This document shows positions 31,901-40,491 of a stretch of 64,000 nt of DNA, in pieces. Source of the stretch: VRUE01 sp963737575 (GTDB lineage: Bacteria > Actinomycetota > Thermoleophilia > Solirubrobacterales > 70-9); the NCBI GenBank assembly GCA_963737575.1, contig CAVTTJ010000004.1, positions 124,001-188,000 of the forward strand, in the 5' to 3' direction. Within the stretch, counting starts at the first letter, position 1; each line of letters begins with the position of its first letter. Below the pieces are notes generated by a model, which made no database searches, was not told the origin of the DNA, and saw only the letters and a program-made list of their open reading frames with translations. The translations under genes were made by a program, and so were the position numbers.

Positions 31901-32930
31901 CATAGACTTCCCGGCTGTCGGTGATGGCAAGCGCTCGCGATGAGCCGGTGAGGGTGCCTTCCCCGAAGTTGGGTCCGTCCTTGTATGCGAGCTCTTCGGC
32001 GTCGCCATTGCTGAACACTTCGACTCGGTCGCCGCGATTGACGAGAACGTCGTCGTCGGTCGGGTCTACGTCGAAGCCGTTCACGCTGCTGCCGATGAAG
32101 GGATCTGGGAACACGTAGGGCGACGGTTCCGGGGCAAACGGAAGACCGAGTTCTTCGGCGTCTGCCTGGTGCAGCACGTTGAAGTAGGGCCCGAAAGCCG
32201 TGTGCTCGACCTTTCTCAGTTCACTCCCGGCGCCAAGGCCGAAGGTGGCGCTGGCGTACCACACCGCCCCGGTCGAGTCCGCCTTCAGGTACTCGTCGCC
32301 ATTGCCAGCGGAGAAATCGTTGTAGATGCGGCCCAGCTCATGGAATCCTTCGTCGTACTCAGCGATTCGATTGCTCACTCCGACATAGATATGGCCGTTC
32401 GGGCCGACATCGACTGCACACACACATACATTGAGGTAGACAGGTAACTCCGCGTACCATTCGCCGGAAGGCCTGAAGAATGCGAGCGTCCCGCCCTGGG
32501 ACTTGTCTCCCAACATGATGAGTGCGCCGTTGTTGCTTCCACCGGAGTTGTCGACGGCTATGTGGTCGACAAATCCGTAGCCGATGTCGTGGTCAAATGC
32601 TGCGGGGTTGTAGATAATCTTGTTGCCTTCCAGATATGGCTCGCTCGCGCTGAACGGAGCCTCAGTCCCGTTCAGGTGGAAGCGACGGATCACCCGTGTG
32701 CCATACCCTCCTCCGCCGCCGTAAGCCCCGCAGGCCACGTACACATAGCCGTTGGTTTCCTCGACCGCTATGTCATCTATTTCGCCTGGGGTACAGCTGG
32801 TGGCGAACTGAGACGCAAAGGGATGGGTGAGAGCAGCTGACGCCGACGAGGTCGTAAGACCCCAAGAGATGAGCAGCGTAAACGCCAGGAGGAGAGGGGC
32901 CCGCAGAAGACTCGAGCGCTCGTGGTTCAT
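28902..32930 (-). CDS. Secreted NHL/Fn3/TolB-like propeller protein, A1 subtype, operon 2
   Basis: Intact, 1342 aa. Signal peptide about 1-32. NHL-like region about 35-360 ('EIDDIAVEETNGYVYVACGA'). Three Fn3-like modules follow at about 370-650 ('TCEFEYGTSQEYG', 'THYYFEYGLDTEYG', 'TTYRFEYGTTPSYG'), then the A1 signature 'GHVRQQTGSSYLPDCRAYEL'. The TolB/PD40-like propeller spans about 700-1270 ('FPAISRDGSHILMEVKGV', 'MQISPDGAHAGFLTSANLTG', 'PFMSNDGRVFFDTKDSLVA', CASCRPDG). The end is 'KFYDARTGGGFDS', 'CAAADECHGPGNPTP' and a Lys/Arg/His-rich tail. The ATG overlaps the stop of gene C (ATGA), and the stop overlaps the following B1 gene. Confidence 0.85.
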   Translation of the reverse strand: MNHERSSLLRAPLLLAFTLLISWGLTTSSASAALTHPFASQFATSCTPGEIDDIAVEETNGYVYVACGAYGGGGGYGTRVIRRFHLNGTEAPFSASEPYLEGNKIIYNPAAFDHDIGYGFVDHIAVDNSGGSNNGALIMLGDKSQGGTLAFFRPSGEWYAELPVYLNVCVCAVDVGPNGHIYVGVSNRIAEYDEGFHELGRIYNDFSAGNGDEYLKADSTGAVWYASATFGLGAGSELRKVEHTAFGPYFNVLHQADAEELGLPFAPEPSPYVFPDPFIGSSVNGFDVDPTDDDVLVNRGDRVEVFSNGDAEELAYKDGPNFGEGTLTGSSRALAITDSREVYVGQGENIVKFAAGQILPDMFTRGPEIDDVGHTSAMVTGRVDRSGGPEITTCEFEYGTSQEYGNSVPCTSTETLPYSGSSTEVTATLPGLDTGTAYSYRLHAGNANGSNNGVNRTVTPVAVVRLHTKPASDLEPHHATLNGSFDPDNSDTHYYFEYGLDTEYGQRTETADAGSAPGVKDVAVDLDGLPSGKTFHYRIVAANELGTTYGPDELFRTASPPDVAGVTATEVLNGTATLNARIAPTGYDTTYRFEYGTTPSYGSVVPQPDEDIGAAGGSQAVSQHVTNLESDVTYHFRVVATNQWGTRASPDTTFDFAPPSCPNGHVRQQTGSSYLPDCRAYELVSPGNAGSILMQPSDAIWGVTLSSGCAGTGCLVNYGNLWTVNTGLATSPARFSFYAGWGGIEGLYGTNSVFDLYMATRTNTGWVTTLPGSTGKEALLAARHRCSDSMDMCIDHNDGDPIYHYESVPVETQAGLYNWKGQRLGILPTNVNSVPGGGHEIGNQFGDEALSGDFTHFAFSKLNYAFAPGGVVGAPGSAYDNQIADKTVTIISKTPAGTDIPQERANATREYIEFPAISRDGSHILMEVKGVDGPVHLYLRVDDAITYDITQGDATFIGMTRDGSKVIFDSARQLTPDDTDHSLDIYRWEEGEGEGSLTRLSQGNGVGNDTSCGPSWAGSSGCGAIPLTTERGHPFGFISVPAIDDYIASNSGDVYFYSPESLDPERPGIEDARNLYLYRNGAAHLVATLDPGTEIDRMQISPDGAHAGFLTSANLTGYDSHGYREMYAYDADSGSLLCASCRPDGLPPTADVTASESGPFMSNDGRVFFDTKDSLVARDVDEGIIDVYEFVDGRPQLISSGTGSRDFTGGSAVQNILELPKARTGLESVSADGTDVYFSTYDSLVPQDHNGAFIKFYDARTGGGFDSAPDFAPCAAADECHGPGNPTPAVLGIGTEGELGATGNARPPSSSKGKQGKGHKKKRRGGQHRRRHGRSHGSQTHG

Positions 32931-35149
32931 CCTCCGCTCCCCCTACAGGCCGTTGCCTGCCTATCCAGGCGCCGTGCGGTCTTTGCCAACTTCGCGGCTC
33001 GCCGGCGAAGCGCTCGGGCACGTTTGCTGTTCGTCGCCTTGGCCGCCTTCCGGCGCAGCCCTTTGGCCTTGAGGTTATTGCGCCTTGCTTCTTCAATCAG
33101 GTTGCCGCAGTCGACTCCGGGGATGGGGCTGGCGTTACTTGGAGGAGGCGGCGACGGGCTTGGACCCGGTGCTGGCGTGGGCGATGGCAGCGCCGGCGTC
33201 GTGAATGTCAGATCCGGTCCGTGTGTCGTTCCTCCGAAGTTCGCTGCAACCGCCCTGAAGTGATATGTCGTGCCGGGAGACAGGTTGCTGAGTTCTGTGT
33301 TGACCATGTGGTCGCTTTCGTCGTCGCCGATCGATTGGCTGACGGAGGTGGTGAGCCCGTAGGCGGAGCTGGTCCCGTAGTCGAACGAGTAGACGGTCGG
33401 GCCGTTCCCCGGATTGATCGCAGCCGACAGCAGCGCTGTGGTCGGGGTTTCTTCCGAGGCGGAGACTTCGCCGACCTGCGGCGGGAAGGGAGGCGCGCTG
33501 TGGAACTCGCGGTCGGGGCCATAGGTGCTTCCAGAGGTGTTGGTCACGACAAGCCGGTAGTGATATGCGGGCGATTCCGGCAGATATACGTTCAACCCCG
33601 TGATCTGCGCCGAAACGCTCGCATGCCCCGTCGGCGAGCCGGCGGGGATACCGGGAGGGGCGGCGGTTTGATTCCCGTAGGTTTCGTCCACGCCCCATTC
33701 GAAGAGGTAGGTTGCGGATTCGCCGTTGCCGCTGAAGGAGCCGTTCAGAGTCGCGCTGGTCTGAGTTACTCCCGTCGGCGCTTCGGTACTGACATCGGCG
33801 ACGTTGTGCGTCGTGAACATACCGTCGACGTCCCTCGTGGTGCCGTTTGCGTTGGTCGCAGTTAATCTGTAGTGATAGGTAGTCTCCTTTTCGAGCCCTG
33901 CGAGCTCAACGGCGATGTGCTGTGGGCCGCTGTATGGAGTTCCACCCGCGTCGGGCGTACAGGGCTGTTCACTTCCGTATGTGGCCGTCGTCCCGTACTG
34001 GAGCATGCATCCGGTGACGTTGCCGACCCCTGCGGTGCCGATGTCAGCGCCGACGGTTGCGCTGGTGGGACCGGTGGACGAAACGACATTGGTGATGTCC
34101 GGCGTGATCGCGGTCCTGTAGACCTTGACTTCGTTCTTGGTTTCTCCACCGGCGCTCAGGACCGAGACGTACGCGGTGCCGGTTGCGCTGTTGACTACGA
34201 CACTCGGGGATTCTTCAAAGTCGCCTTCGCCGAAGATTTCTCGGAGTTGTCCGCGTGAGTCGAATCGGGCAATGGAGTTGTTGCGATCCGAGTATGCGTC
34301 GTCGCTGGAAGTGTCGACCGAGACATAGGTGCTTCCCGTATCGATCGTTCTCGAAGGCGGTTCTTCCAATCCGAATACCGTCGAGGCGTACTTGAGCAGG
34401 TTGCCCGCACCGGTCACATACGAGTTGTTGACGTAAATCGAGTTTTCGGAGTCAACCGCGAGCTTGCACGTTTCCTGCGGTATTCCGACCATGGTCCCGG
34501 CGATCGACCACTGCTGCTCGGGGTTCGATCCGGCGAGCCACTGCCCCGGGTGGAACTTGTCGATGTACGGGCCCTGGAGAAGAGCGTTGGGATGCGAAAC
34601 AAAGACGTCTCCAGTCGTGTTCGTGGCCGCTCCACAGGTCGGGCCCTGGTTGCCTTCCCCGACCGACGAATTCGTGATGCTGGCGACGAAGGAGCCGGAT
34701 GGGAGGTAGACCACCGCGCTGCTGCCAAGACCAAAGCCGCTTCTGCCCAAGTAGATGACGCCGTTGTTGATGCCGCCGGAATTGTCGACCGCGATCTCCC
34801 TCGGCTGGGCAAAGGGTTCCGAGAGGTTGATCGTGTTGGAACTGAGGCCGGAGAAGTTCGACGGGTTCCCGTCGGCGTCGTATTTCGTGATGCGCGCGGG
34901 GGATTCGCTGACCACGTAGACGCTGCCGGTCGACTCATCGACCGCGATGGCCCGCGGACTGACCGGTGAGAAGACCCCGGGGGCGGATTCGTAATTCGTT
35001 TCGAAGCTCGAGTCGAGCACGTGGGTCACGGTGGCGTGTGCCCGGTCTGCCGATATCAGCAGGCACACCACCAACGCCAGGCAGGCCGCAACCAGGCCAG
35101 CCCTGCGTCCCACTACGAAGTCCGTCGCCGTCGCCGACGAAGTCCTCAC
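32927..35149 (-). CDS. Secreted NHL + Fn3-like protein, C type, first gene of operon 2
   Basis: Intact, 740 aa, GTG start at 35149 with GGAGAG about 6 nt upstream. Signal peptide about 12-40 (LVAACLALVVCLLISADRAHA). NHL-like repeats about 45-340 ('RAIAVDESTGSVYVVSESP', 'REIAVDNSGGINNGVIYLG'). Three or four Fn3-like modules at about 345-665 ('CMLQYGTTATYG', 'ATYLFEWGVDETYGNQT', 'TVYSFDYGTSSAYG'). A Pro-rich linker (SPTPAPGPSPSPPPPSNASP) leads to a cationic helical tail bracketed by Cys, which resembles the tail of the A2 protein at 21479-26080. No TolB-like half. Probably the lead surface protein of the operon. Confidence 0.85.
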   Translation of the reverse strand: MRTSSATATDFVVGRRAGLVAACLALVVCLLISADRAHATVTHVLDSSFETNYESAPGVFSPVSPRAIAVDESTGSVYVVSESPARITKYDADGNPSNFSGLSSNTINLSEPFAQPREIAVDNSGGINNGVIYLGRSGFGLGSSAVVYLPSGSFVASITNSSVGEGNQGPTCGAATNTTGDVFVSHPNALLQGPYIDKFHPGQWLAGSNPEQQWSIAGTMVGIPQETCKLAVDSENSIYVNNSYVTGAGNLLKYASTVFGLEEPPSRTIDTGSTYVSVDTSSDDAYSDRNNSIARFDSRGQLREIFGEGDFEESPSVVVNSATGTAYVSVLSAGGETKNEVKVYRTAITPDITNVVSSTGPTSATVGADIGTAGVGNVTGCMLQYGTTATYGSEQPCTPDAGGTPYSGPQHIAVELAGLEKETTYHYRLTATNANGTTRDVDGMFTTHNVADVSTEAPTGVTQTSATLNGSFSGNGESATYLFEWGVDETYGNQTAAPPGIPAGSPTGHASVSAQITGLNVYLPESPAYHYRLVVTNTSGSTYGPDREFHSAPPFPPQVGEVSASEETPTTALLSAAINPGNGPTVYSFDYGTSSAYGLTTSVSQSIGDDESDHMVNTELSNLSPGTTYHFRAVAANFGGTTHGPDLTFTTPALPSPTPAPGPSPSPPPPSNASPIPGVDCGNLIEEARRNNLKAKGLRRKAAKATNSKRARALRRRAAKLAKTARRLDRQATACRGSGG

Positions 35150-35324
35150 GTCTTCTCTCCTCCTGCCGCCCCCCTTTTCCGTTCTCGTCCCTCTGGACGA
35201 GCCCCTAGCTGGAGGTCGGCGCTTCGTTCATTGTCCGCCTTAGGGCGAACGACTTATTTCTCTCCCGCCTTTCGGAACACGACCGCCTTGTCAACAGACA
35301 AGCGCGTTTCCTAAGGCGGCGCGT
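35150..35324 (-). promoter_or_regulatory. Structured 5' leader of operon 2
   Basis: About 175 nt between the promoter and the GTG. CCGCCTTAGG near the 5' end (plus-strand CCTAAGGCGG, 35310-35319) pairs perfectly with CCTAAGGCGG (plus-strand CCGCCTTAGG, 35237-35246). The region between holds the block TCTCTCCCGCC (plus strand 35260-35270), identical to 63823-63833. Downstream is a hairpin CTCGTCC/GGACGAG (35184-35190, 35195-35201) next to CCCCCTTTTCCGTT (35170-35183), identical to 16158-16171. No gene is seen here. Confidence 0.5.
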
Positions 35325-35353
35325 ATTAGAACAGAGGCGGACCAGTTTGTCAA
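35325..35353 (-). promoter_or_regulatory. Promoter of operon 2 with GGTCCG spacer box
   Basis: Minus strand: -35 TTGACA (35348-35353), 17-nt spacer, -10 TCTAAT (35325-35330) in an extended TGT-TCTAAT context. GGTCCG lies at 35338-35343, four bases from the -35, exactly as in operons 1 and 3. Confidence 0.8.
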
Positions 35354-35375
35354 GAGACGCTGATGCCTACTGTAG

Positions 35376-35410
35376 TTGAAATTGGCACGAGCGGCTTTAG
35401 AATGCCAATT
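35376..35410 (+). promoter_or_regulatory. Predicted promoter and inverted-repeat operator for the double TetR gene
   Basis: Plus strand: TTGAAA (35376-35381), 16 nt, TAGAAT (35398-35403). An 8-bp inverted repeat AATTGGCA (35380-35387) / TGCCAATT (35403-35410) overlaps both elements. This is the layout expected for autoregulation by the downstream TetR-type protein. Between 35411 and 35569 I see no other feature. Confidence 0.4.
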
Positions 35411-35569
35411 GAAGTGTGTTCATTTGATCCAAGAATGTTGCGCTTTGAGCCTATGACGTACCACCAAACTGGAGACCGCGATCGGCGCTGAGCTACACCC
35501 GCATACCCGGCTATCGTCCGCACCGATGACGCGGACGCCCTGGGGGACGCCACCGAGCTTCGGGAGCGA

Positions 35570-36832
35570 ATGCTGCGCCCTGGGCGCGGCACTCCCCGCG
35601 AGGAGGCGGAGAAAAATCAACGTGAGCGCCTGTTTGCGGCGATGGTCGCCACCGTCGCCGACAAGGGCTATGAGGCGACCACGGTCGCCGACCTCGTAAA
35701 CCTCTCCGGAGTCTCGCGCAGCGCCTTCTACCGCCACTTCGCCGACAAGGAGGAGTGCTTCCTGACCGCCGCCGAGGCGCTGATCGAACCGACTTTGGAA
35801 GCGATCAGGAGCGCCGAGGGCGCAACGCCCGGCGAGGACCGGACGAGGAAGGCGCTGGAGGCCTTCCTCACTCTGATCGCGAGCCAGCCGGGCGCCTCCA
35901 AGATGTGCTTCGTCGAGGTCTACGCGGCCGGCCCTGCCGGGGTCCAGGTGGTCGAGAAGACGCTCGACGCGTTCGAGGGTTTCGTCACCGAGCTGTTCGC
36001 CGAAATACCCGAACGCGAAGCGATGCCCCAACAGATGATCCGGGCGATGATCGGCGGCCTCCAGAAGGTGATCCACAAGCGGCTCTATCGCGACGAAGAG
36101 GACGAGCTGGCCGAGCTGGCGCCCCAGATCTGGAAATGGTGGCTCTCCTATCCCCCGCCCCCCGGCGAACTGCGGGCGCCACGCCGACGTTCGCAGAAAC
36201 CGCGGCCGTTCGAGGAGCGACAGTCGGTTGCCAATCCGCCCGAGCGGGTGCTTCGGGCACTCGCCGCGACGGTGGCCGAGAAGGGCTACCCGGCGACGAC
36301 CGTCGCCGAGGTCGTCGATCGCGCCGCCACCTCGCAGCGCACCTTCTACGAGCACTTCGCGAACAAAGAAGAGGCGCTGATCGCCGCGCTCGACAGCGGC
36401 TCGGCGCAGATGCTGGGCACGACGCTGCCGGCGTTCCGCCGAGCCCCCGACTGGCAGAGCGCCGTCCACCAGGCCTACGAGGCGATGTTCGCGTTCGGGG
36501 TCGAAGAGCCCGAGTACAGCCGTCTCGGCGCAGTCGAGATGTACGCCGCCGGGAAAAGGGCGCTGCAGACCAGGGACACGATCATGGAGGGCCTCGAGGC
36601 GCTGCTGGCCCCCGGCTACGAGCTGGCCCCGGATGCGCCACCGATAGCGGCCGAGGCGATCGGCGGTGCGATCTACGCGCTCGTCTACGACCAGGTGAAG
36701 GCGAAGGGGCCGGAGAGCCTCCCCGAGCTCGTCCCGATGGCGACCTACATGACGCTGGCCCCGTTCATCGGCGCCGAGGAGGCCTACGCGATCGCGACCG
36801 GCGCCGCCGAGAACGGCAAAAAGACGGGCTAG
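35570..36832 (+). CDS. Fused double TetR-family transcriptional regulator
   Basis: 420 aa with two complete TetR units in one chain. Unit 1 spans about residues 15-200, with the helix-turn-helix 'TTVADLVNLSGVSRSAFYRH' + FADKEECF. Unit 2 spans about 220-415, with 'TTVAEVVDRAATSQRTFYEH' + FANKEEAL. Each is followed by its own helical ligand-binding domain. The two units are joined by a basic, Pro-rich linker (about residues 200-222). A single chain could act as a pseudo-dimer with two different ligand pockets. The gene is divergent from operon 2, whose promoter lies about 220 nt upstream, which makes it a candidate regulator of that operon or of the shared promoter type. The ATG at 35570 follows CGGGAGCGA. 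Confidence 0.85.
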   Translation: MLRPGRGTPREEAEKNQRERLFAAMVATVADKGYEATTVADLVNLSGVSRSAFYRHFADKEECFLTAAEALIEPTLEAIRSAEGATPGEDRTRKALEAFLTLIASQPGASKMCFVEVYAAGPAGVQVVEKTLDAFEGFVTELFAEIPEREAMPQQMIRAMIGGLQKVIHKRLYRDEEDELAELAPQIWKWWLSYPPPPGELRAPRRRSQKPRPFEERQSVANPPERVLRALAATVAEKGYPATTVAEVVDRAATSQRTFYEHFANKEEALIAALDSGSAQMLGTTLPAFRRAPDWQSAVHQAYEAMFAFGVEEPEYSRLGAVEMYAAGKRALQTRDTIMEGLEALLAPGYELAPDAPPIAAEAIGGAIYALVYDQVKAKGPESLPELVPMATYMTLAPFIGAEEAYAIATGAAENGKKTG

Positions 36833-38720
36833 CCGCGCGGAGCCAGGAGGAGCACCAGGCGGTGCTGGATCCCCGGCCCGGTCAGCTGCGTCCGGAGGCC
36901 CTTCCGTCCGCCTTCGCGGACGGCGGCCTGGCCGGCACGAGTCAGCCTGATCGCCACCGGGCTCGCCCCCCCAGGAACGCTGAATGACGTGCGCCCCACC
37001 TGGGCCCGCTTGCCGAAGCTGCGCCCGTTGCGCTCGAGCTCGACCCTGGCGATCAACCTCACCACGCCGGTGCATCCCGCCGGGCTCGGGCAGTGGACCG
37101 TCACGAAAGCCGTCCCGCGTCGGACCCTGACGTTGCGGCCGGCGTTCGGCAGGCGGTAGATCGTGATCGAGGCGGCGGCGGGCCGGGTGTTGCCGAGGTT
37201 GTCGGCGGCGAGGATCGAGATCGGATAGGTGCCCGGGCTTCCGAAGGTGTGTTCGACGCGGCTCCCTATCGTGCCTCCCCCCCGTCACCGAAGGCCCAGG
37301 CGACCGACCGGACCGGCGACCAGTTGTCGAAGGTCGCGGCGCCGAATGTGACCGGCTGCCTCACCGTCGCCGCGGCGGGGATCGAGAGAGACGTAAGGAG
37401 CGGGCCGGCGCCGTCGAAGCCCGCCGCCTGGACGATCGTGTTGGCGCCGTTGTCCCGCGACCAGATCGACGCCCCGTCGCCGGTCGCGCCGAGGGCGACC
37501 TGCGGTTCGGTCGCGCTCGAGCCCAGCTCCGACAATTCGTCGACGCCCCCCCACGCCCCGCCCGCCGGCTCGATCCGACCCTCGATAACGGTTGGGCTCG
37601 CGCCCGATCGCGCCCAAGCGGCGACGGCGGCGCCGCTCGGGTCGATCGCCGTCTGGGGAGAGACAACGGTCTGTGTCAGGCCCGGCTGGGTGAGGTCGGC
37701 CGGCGGCTGCCAGGCCCCTCCGCCTGGCCTCTCCGCCGCGCGGATCGACGTATAGGGGCCCGCCCCGGCGAGCGTCCAGACGGCGAGCGACCGGCCGCCC
37801 CCCGAGGCGACCTGCGGTTCGGTCGCGTCTTTTCCGGCTCCGGAGATTTCGACCGCTTCGCCCCAGCTGCCGCCCGGCGCCATCTCGGCCGATTCGATCG
37901 TGCCCACCCCTCCGACGGCGCGCGACCAGACCGCCACCGCGCTGCCGCCGGTCTCGACCGCGACCTGCGGTTCCGTCGCATCGCCACCCGCTTCGGAGAG
38001 GTCGACGGCCCCCTGCCAGCCGCCCCCAACCGGCATCAGTGCGGCCTGGGCGATGGTGTCGGTTCCTTCGAGGCGCGACCAGACCGCCACCGCGTCACCG
38101 CCCGCGTCGACCGCGAGCTGCTGTTCGTTCGCATCCTCGCCTTCGGCGGAAAGGTCGATGGGTTGGGACCAGGAGGAACCGGTGCCCGGCGCGAGCGCGG
38201 CTGCTTGGACGATGTCGTCGGAGCCGTCGAACCGCGACCAGAGCGCGACCGCCCGGCCGCCGGAGTCGATCGCGACCTGCGGTTCGGTGGCGCTCCGTTC
38301 GGAGTCGGAGATATCGCGCCCGGGCGCCCACCCTCCACCGACCGAGCCTGTGGAGCCCTGGATCACCGTGTGCGCCCCGTCCGAGCGGGCCCAGACGACG
38401 ACCGCGTCGCCGGCGGCATCGACCGCGACCTGCGGTTCGGTGGCGTTGCGGCCCACCGCCGAGAGGTCCGTCGGTGCCGCCCACGCCCCGCCGGGCGGGC
38501 GCGAGGTGGCCTGGATGATCGTGTGCGACCCATTCGAGCGGGCCCAGGCTGCGACCGTCCCCCCGACTCCGTCGACCGCGATCTGCGGTTCGGTCGCGTC
38601 GCGGCCGAGGTCGGAGAGGTTCGCCGGCGCCAGCCATGCCGGCGCCGCCGCGGCGGGCGCCGCCGCGGCCAGGCAGGCCAGCGCCGCGAGCGCGATCGCC
38701 GTTGCCGCGCGGGCCGTCAA
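36829..38720 (-). CDS. Exported repeat protein (sialidase-like propeller repeats plus PKD-like end), one frameshift
   Basis: The start is TTG at 38720, 16 nt after the stop of the upstream gene, and is followed at once by a signal peptide (TARAATAIALAALACLAAAA ... PAAAA). The mature part is about seven to eight repeats of roughly 55 aa, each with 'DATEPQVAVD', then 'AVAVWSR', a TI-Q-A strand and a 'GGGW...DLS' turn. This fits a single propeller. The frame is lost in a run of seven G (plus-strand C7, 37277-37283). In the next frame the sequence continues as a PKD-like domain ('HTFGSPGTYPISILAADNLG') and a C-terminal beta domain ending LLLAPRG, stop at 36829. One added G restores the frame. The function is unknown and probably extracellular. 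Confidence 0.7.
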
Positions 38721-38736
38721 GACAGCTACCCCGCGC

Positions 38737-39546
38737 TCATCCGCCGGCTTTGACCCGGCAGGAACGGGTCAGCGTCGCCGACAGGTCACGCCCATCCTCG
38801 AAGTCCATTTCCGCGAATACGAACGGGAAAAAGGCCTGCTTGAGGTGGCCGGGAGCCTCGCACGGGGCGGACAGGTAGGTCCGGTGCTGGCCGTGAAAGG
38901 TGTAGTTGCGGTGGAGACGGAGGCTGATGCGCTTGAGGAATCCCCAGCGAGTCAGACCGGGAGGCGAGACACCGTGAAGCACGGTGCTGTACCGGCCCTT
39001 GGTGTGGCGGATGGTGAAGACGATGACGTTCGCGTTGGGAGCCGGGTCTTCGCCGTAGACGTGGGCGAGGATGGTCTCGTGGCCGTTTTCGAAGCCGTTG
39101 AAGGCGAGGATCCGGCCGTGGGTCGGGGAACGGGTCTGTTCGGGGAAGGTGCTGCGGGCACGGTAGGCGCCGGAGCCGACGAGAGCGTCGCGGCAGGCTT
39201 CCAGCGCCTGCTGCCTCGATGCCGCGATCAGCTCCCCCTTCTTGCACTTCGGCAGGCCCCGCGTTTCCAGGTGGCCGTTGCGGTTGAGCGCGATCGTGAT
39301 GCTGCTGAGCGAGGGTGGGTCGTCGCCCTTCAGGGTCCTCACCTTGCCGTCGATCCAGACGGTGATCGGCGCCAATTCGTGCCTGGGAAGGGCTGCCGGC
39401 TCGATGCCGCCGTTGAAGGTGACGAAGAGATTCCCCTTCGAGGTCAGCTCGGCGCGGGCGAACGTCGCCATCGCGCCGGCGAGCACCAGCGCGGTTCCGA
39501 TCAGGGCGATGGCCCTGGCCCTGTCCCTCTTCGACAATCTCCTCAT
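38737..39546 (-). CDS. Small secreted protein of unknown function
   Basis: 269 aa. The N-terminus MRRLSKRDRARA plus a hydrophobic stretch (IALIGTALVLAGAMATFARA) is a signal peptide. The mature protein has 'NGGIEPAALPRHELAPITVW', 'TRGLPKCKKGELIAASRQQA' (followed by LEACRDALVG), 'HVYGEDPAPNANVIVFTIRH' and a C-terminal LSATLTRSCRVKAGG. Cys residues in LPKC, ACRDA, APCEA and SCRV could form two disulfides. A clear paralogue lies at 45665-46495, next to operon 3. It sits between the LLM oxidoreductase (48 nt upstream) and the propeller/PKD gene (16 nt downstream), so the three are probably one transcript. Confidence 0.75.
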   Translation of the reverse strand: MRRLSKRDRARAIALIGTALVLAGAMATFARAELTSKGNLFVTFNGGIEPAALPRHELAPITVWIDGKVRTLKGDDPPSLSSITIALNRNGHLETRGLPKCKKGELIAASRQQALEACRDALVGSGAYRARSTFPEQTRSPTHGRILAFNGFENGHETILAHVYGEDPAPNANVIVFTIRHTKGRYSTVLHGVSPPGLTRWGFLKRISLRLHRNYTFHGQHRTYLSAPCEAPGHLKQAFFPFVFAEMDFEDGRDLSATLTRSCRVKAGG

Positions 39547-39594
39547 CCCCCCGCCGGATGATAGTCGCGGAGCGGGTTTGGGCTGGAATTTCGC

Positions 39595-40438
39595 TCAGAT
39601 ACCGGCCGCGTCCGCGAGCAGGTCGACCTGCCCGACGTCGGAGCTGCAGGGGAAGAAGGTCAGCTCGTCGCAGCCCGCTTCTTCGTAGGCCCGGACGTAG
39701 CTCTGCACGGTCTCTGCGTCGGTCGCGGCGGCGCCGACGATGAACCCGGCGACCTCCTCGCCGAGCCAGGCGTAGTAGTGGCCGAGGTCGCTGCGCGCGT
39801 TCTCCTCCGCCCGCTCGCCGAGCGAGTAGTAGGCGATCGCCAGAGTCAGCGGCTCGCCGTCGCGGCCGGCCCCATCCCAGGCCGCACGAACCCTCGGGGC
39901 CAGCTCGGAGAACTGCTCGACGCCCGAGGCGCCCTGGATCCAGCCGTCGCCGAAGCGCGCGACCCGCTCGAAGGCCCTCTCGACCTGGCCGCCGACGATG
40001 AGGCGCGGAGCGGCGCCGGGCGGCCCGACTCCCCCCTCCCTCCAGGTTTCGGTCAGCTCGGCGAGCAGGGAATCGAAGAGACGTCCGCGTTCTCCGGGCT
40101 CGACGCCACTCGCCTCGTAGTCGTCCTCGCGGGCGCCGAGCCCGAGCCCGAGGGTCAGGCGGCCCTCGGAGAGCGCCTGGACCGACTGCGCCTGCTTCGC
40201 CAAAAGCGGCACATTGCTGCGCAGCGGGCCGAGCAGGACCGCGGTGAGCAGGCCGATCCGCTCGGTCACGGCTGCCGCCGCGGCGAGCGCGGTCAGCGGC
40301 TCGTAGCTCTCGTAGAGGATCCGGTCGAGGGTCCCGAGGCTGGAGAAGCCACGGGCCTCGCCCCGCCTCGCCCACTCCACGATCTCGGCACCGCCCAGCG
40401 CCGGGGACCATGTTCGGGAGGCCGACGCCGATGTCCAT
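39595..40438 (-). CDS. LLM-class flavin-dependent oxidoreductase (luciferase-like fold), one frameshift
   Basis: About 280 aa. The ATG at 40438 gives MDIGVGLPNMVPG, the usual first strand of the family. The frame must then change near 40400 to reach 'AEIVEWARRGEARGFSSLGT' and LDRILYESYEPLTALAAAAA. Other family landmarks are 'TERIGLLTAVLLGPLRSNVP', 'LAKQAQSVQALSEGRLTLGL' and GLGAREDDYEASGV. Members use FMN or F420 for oxidations or monooxygenations; the substrate cannot be told here. The indel is probably a sequence error because both flanks are well conserved. Divergent from the SnoaL-like gene 53 bp away. Confidence 0.75.
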
Positions 40439-40491
40439 TCCGAGGAGCCTAGCCAAGCGCCCTCGCCGGCCGCTGGGGTAGCTTTGACGCG

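Noticed and set aside
35420..37288. 622-codon minus-strand open frame over the double TetR gene
   Set aside because: The plus strand carries two unmistakable TetR domains; only the last 150 or so codons of that minus frame are real, as the end of the propeller/PKD gene.
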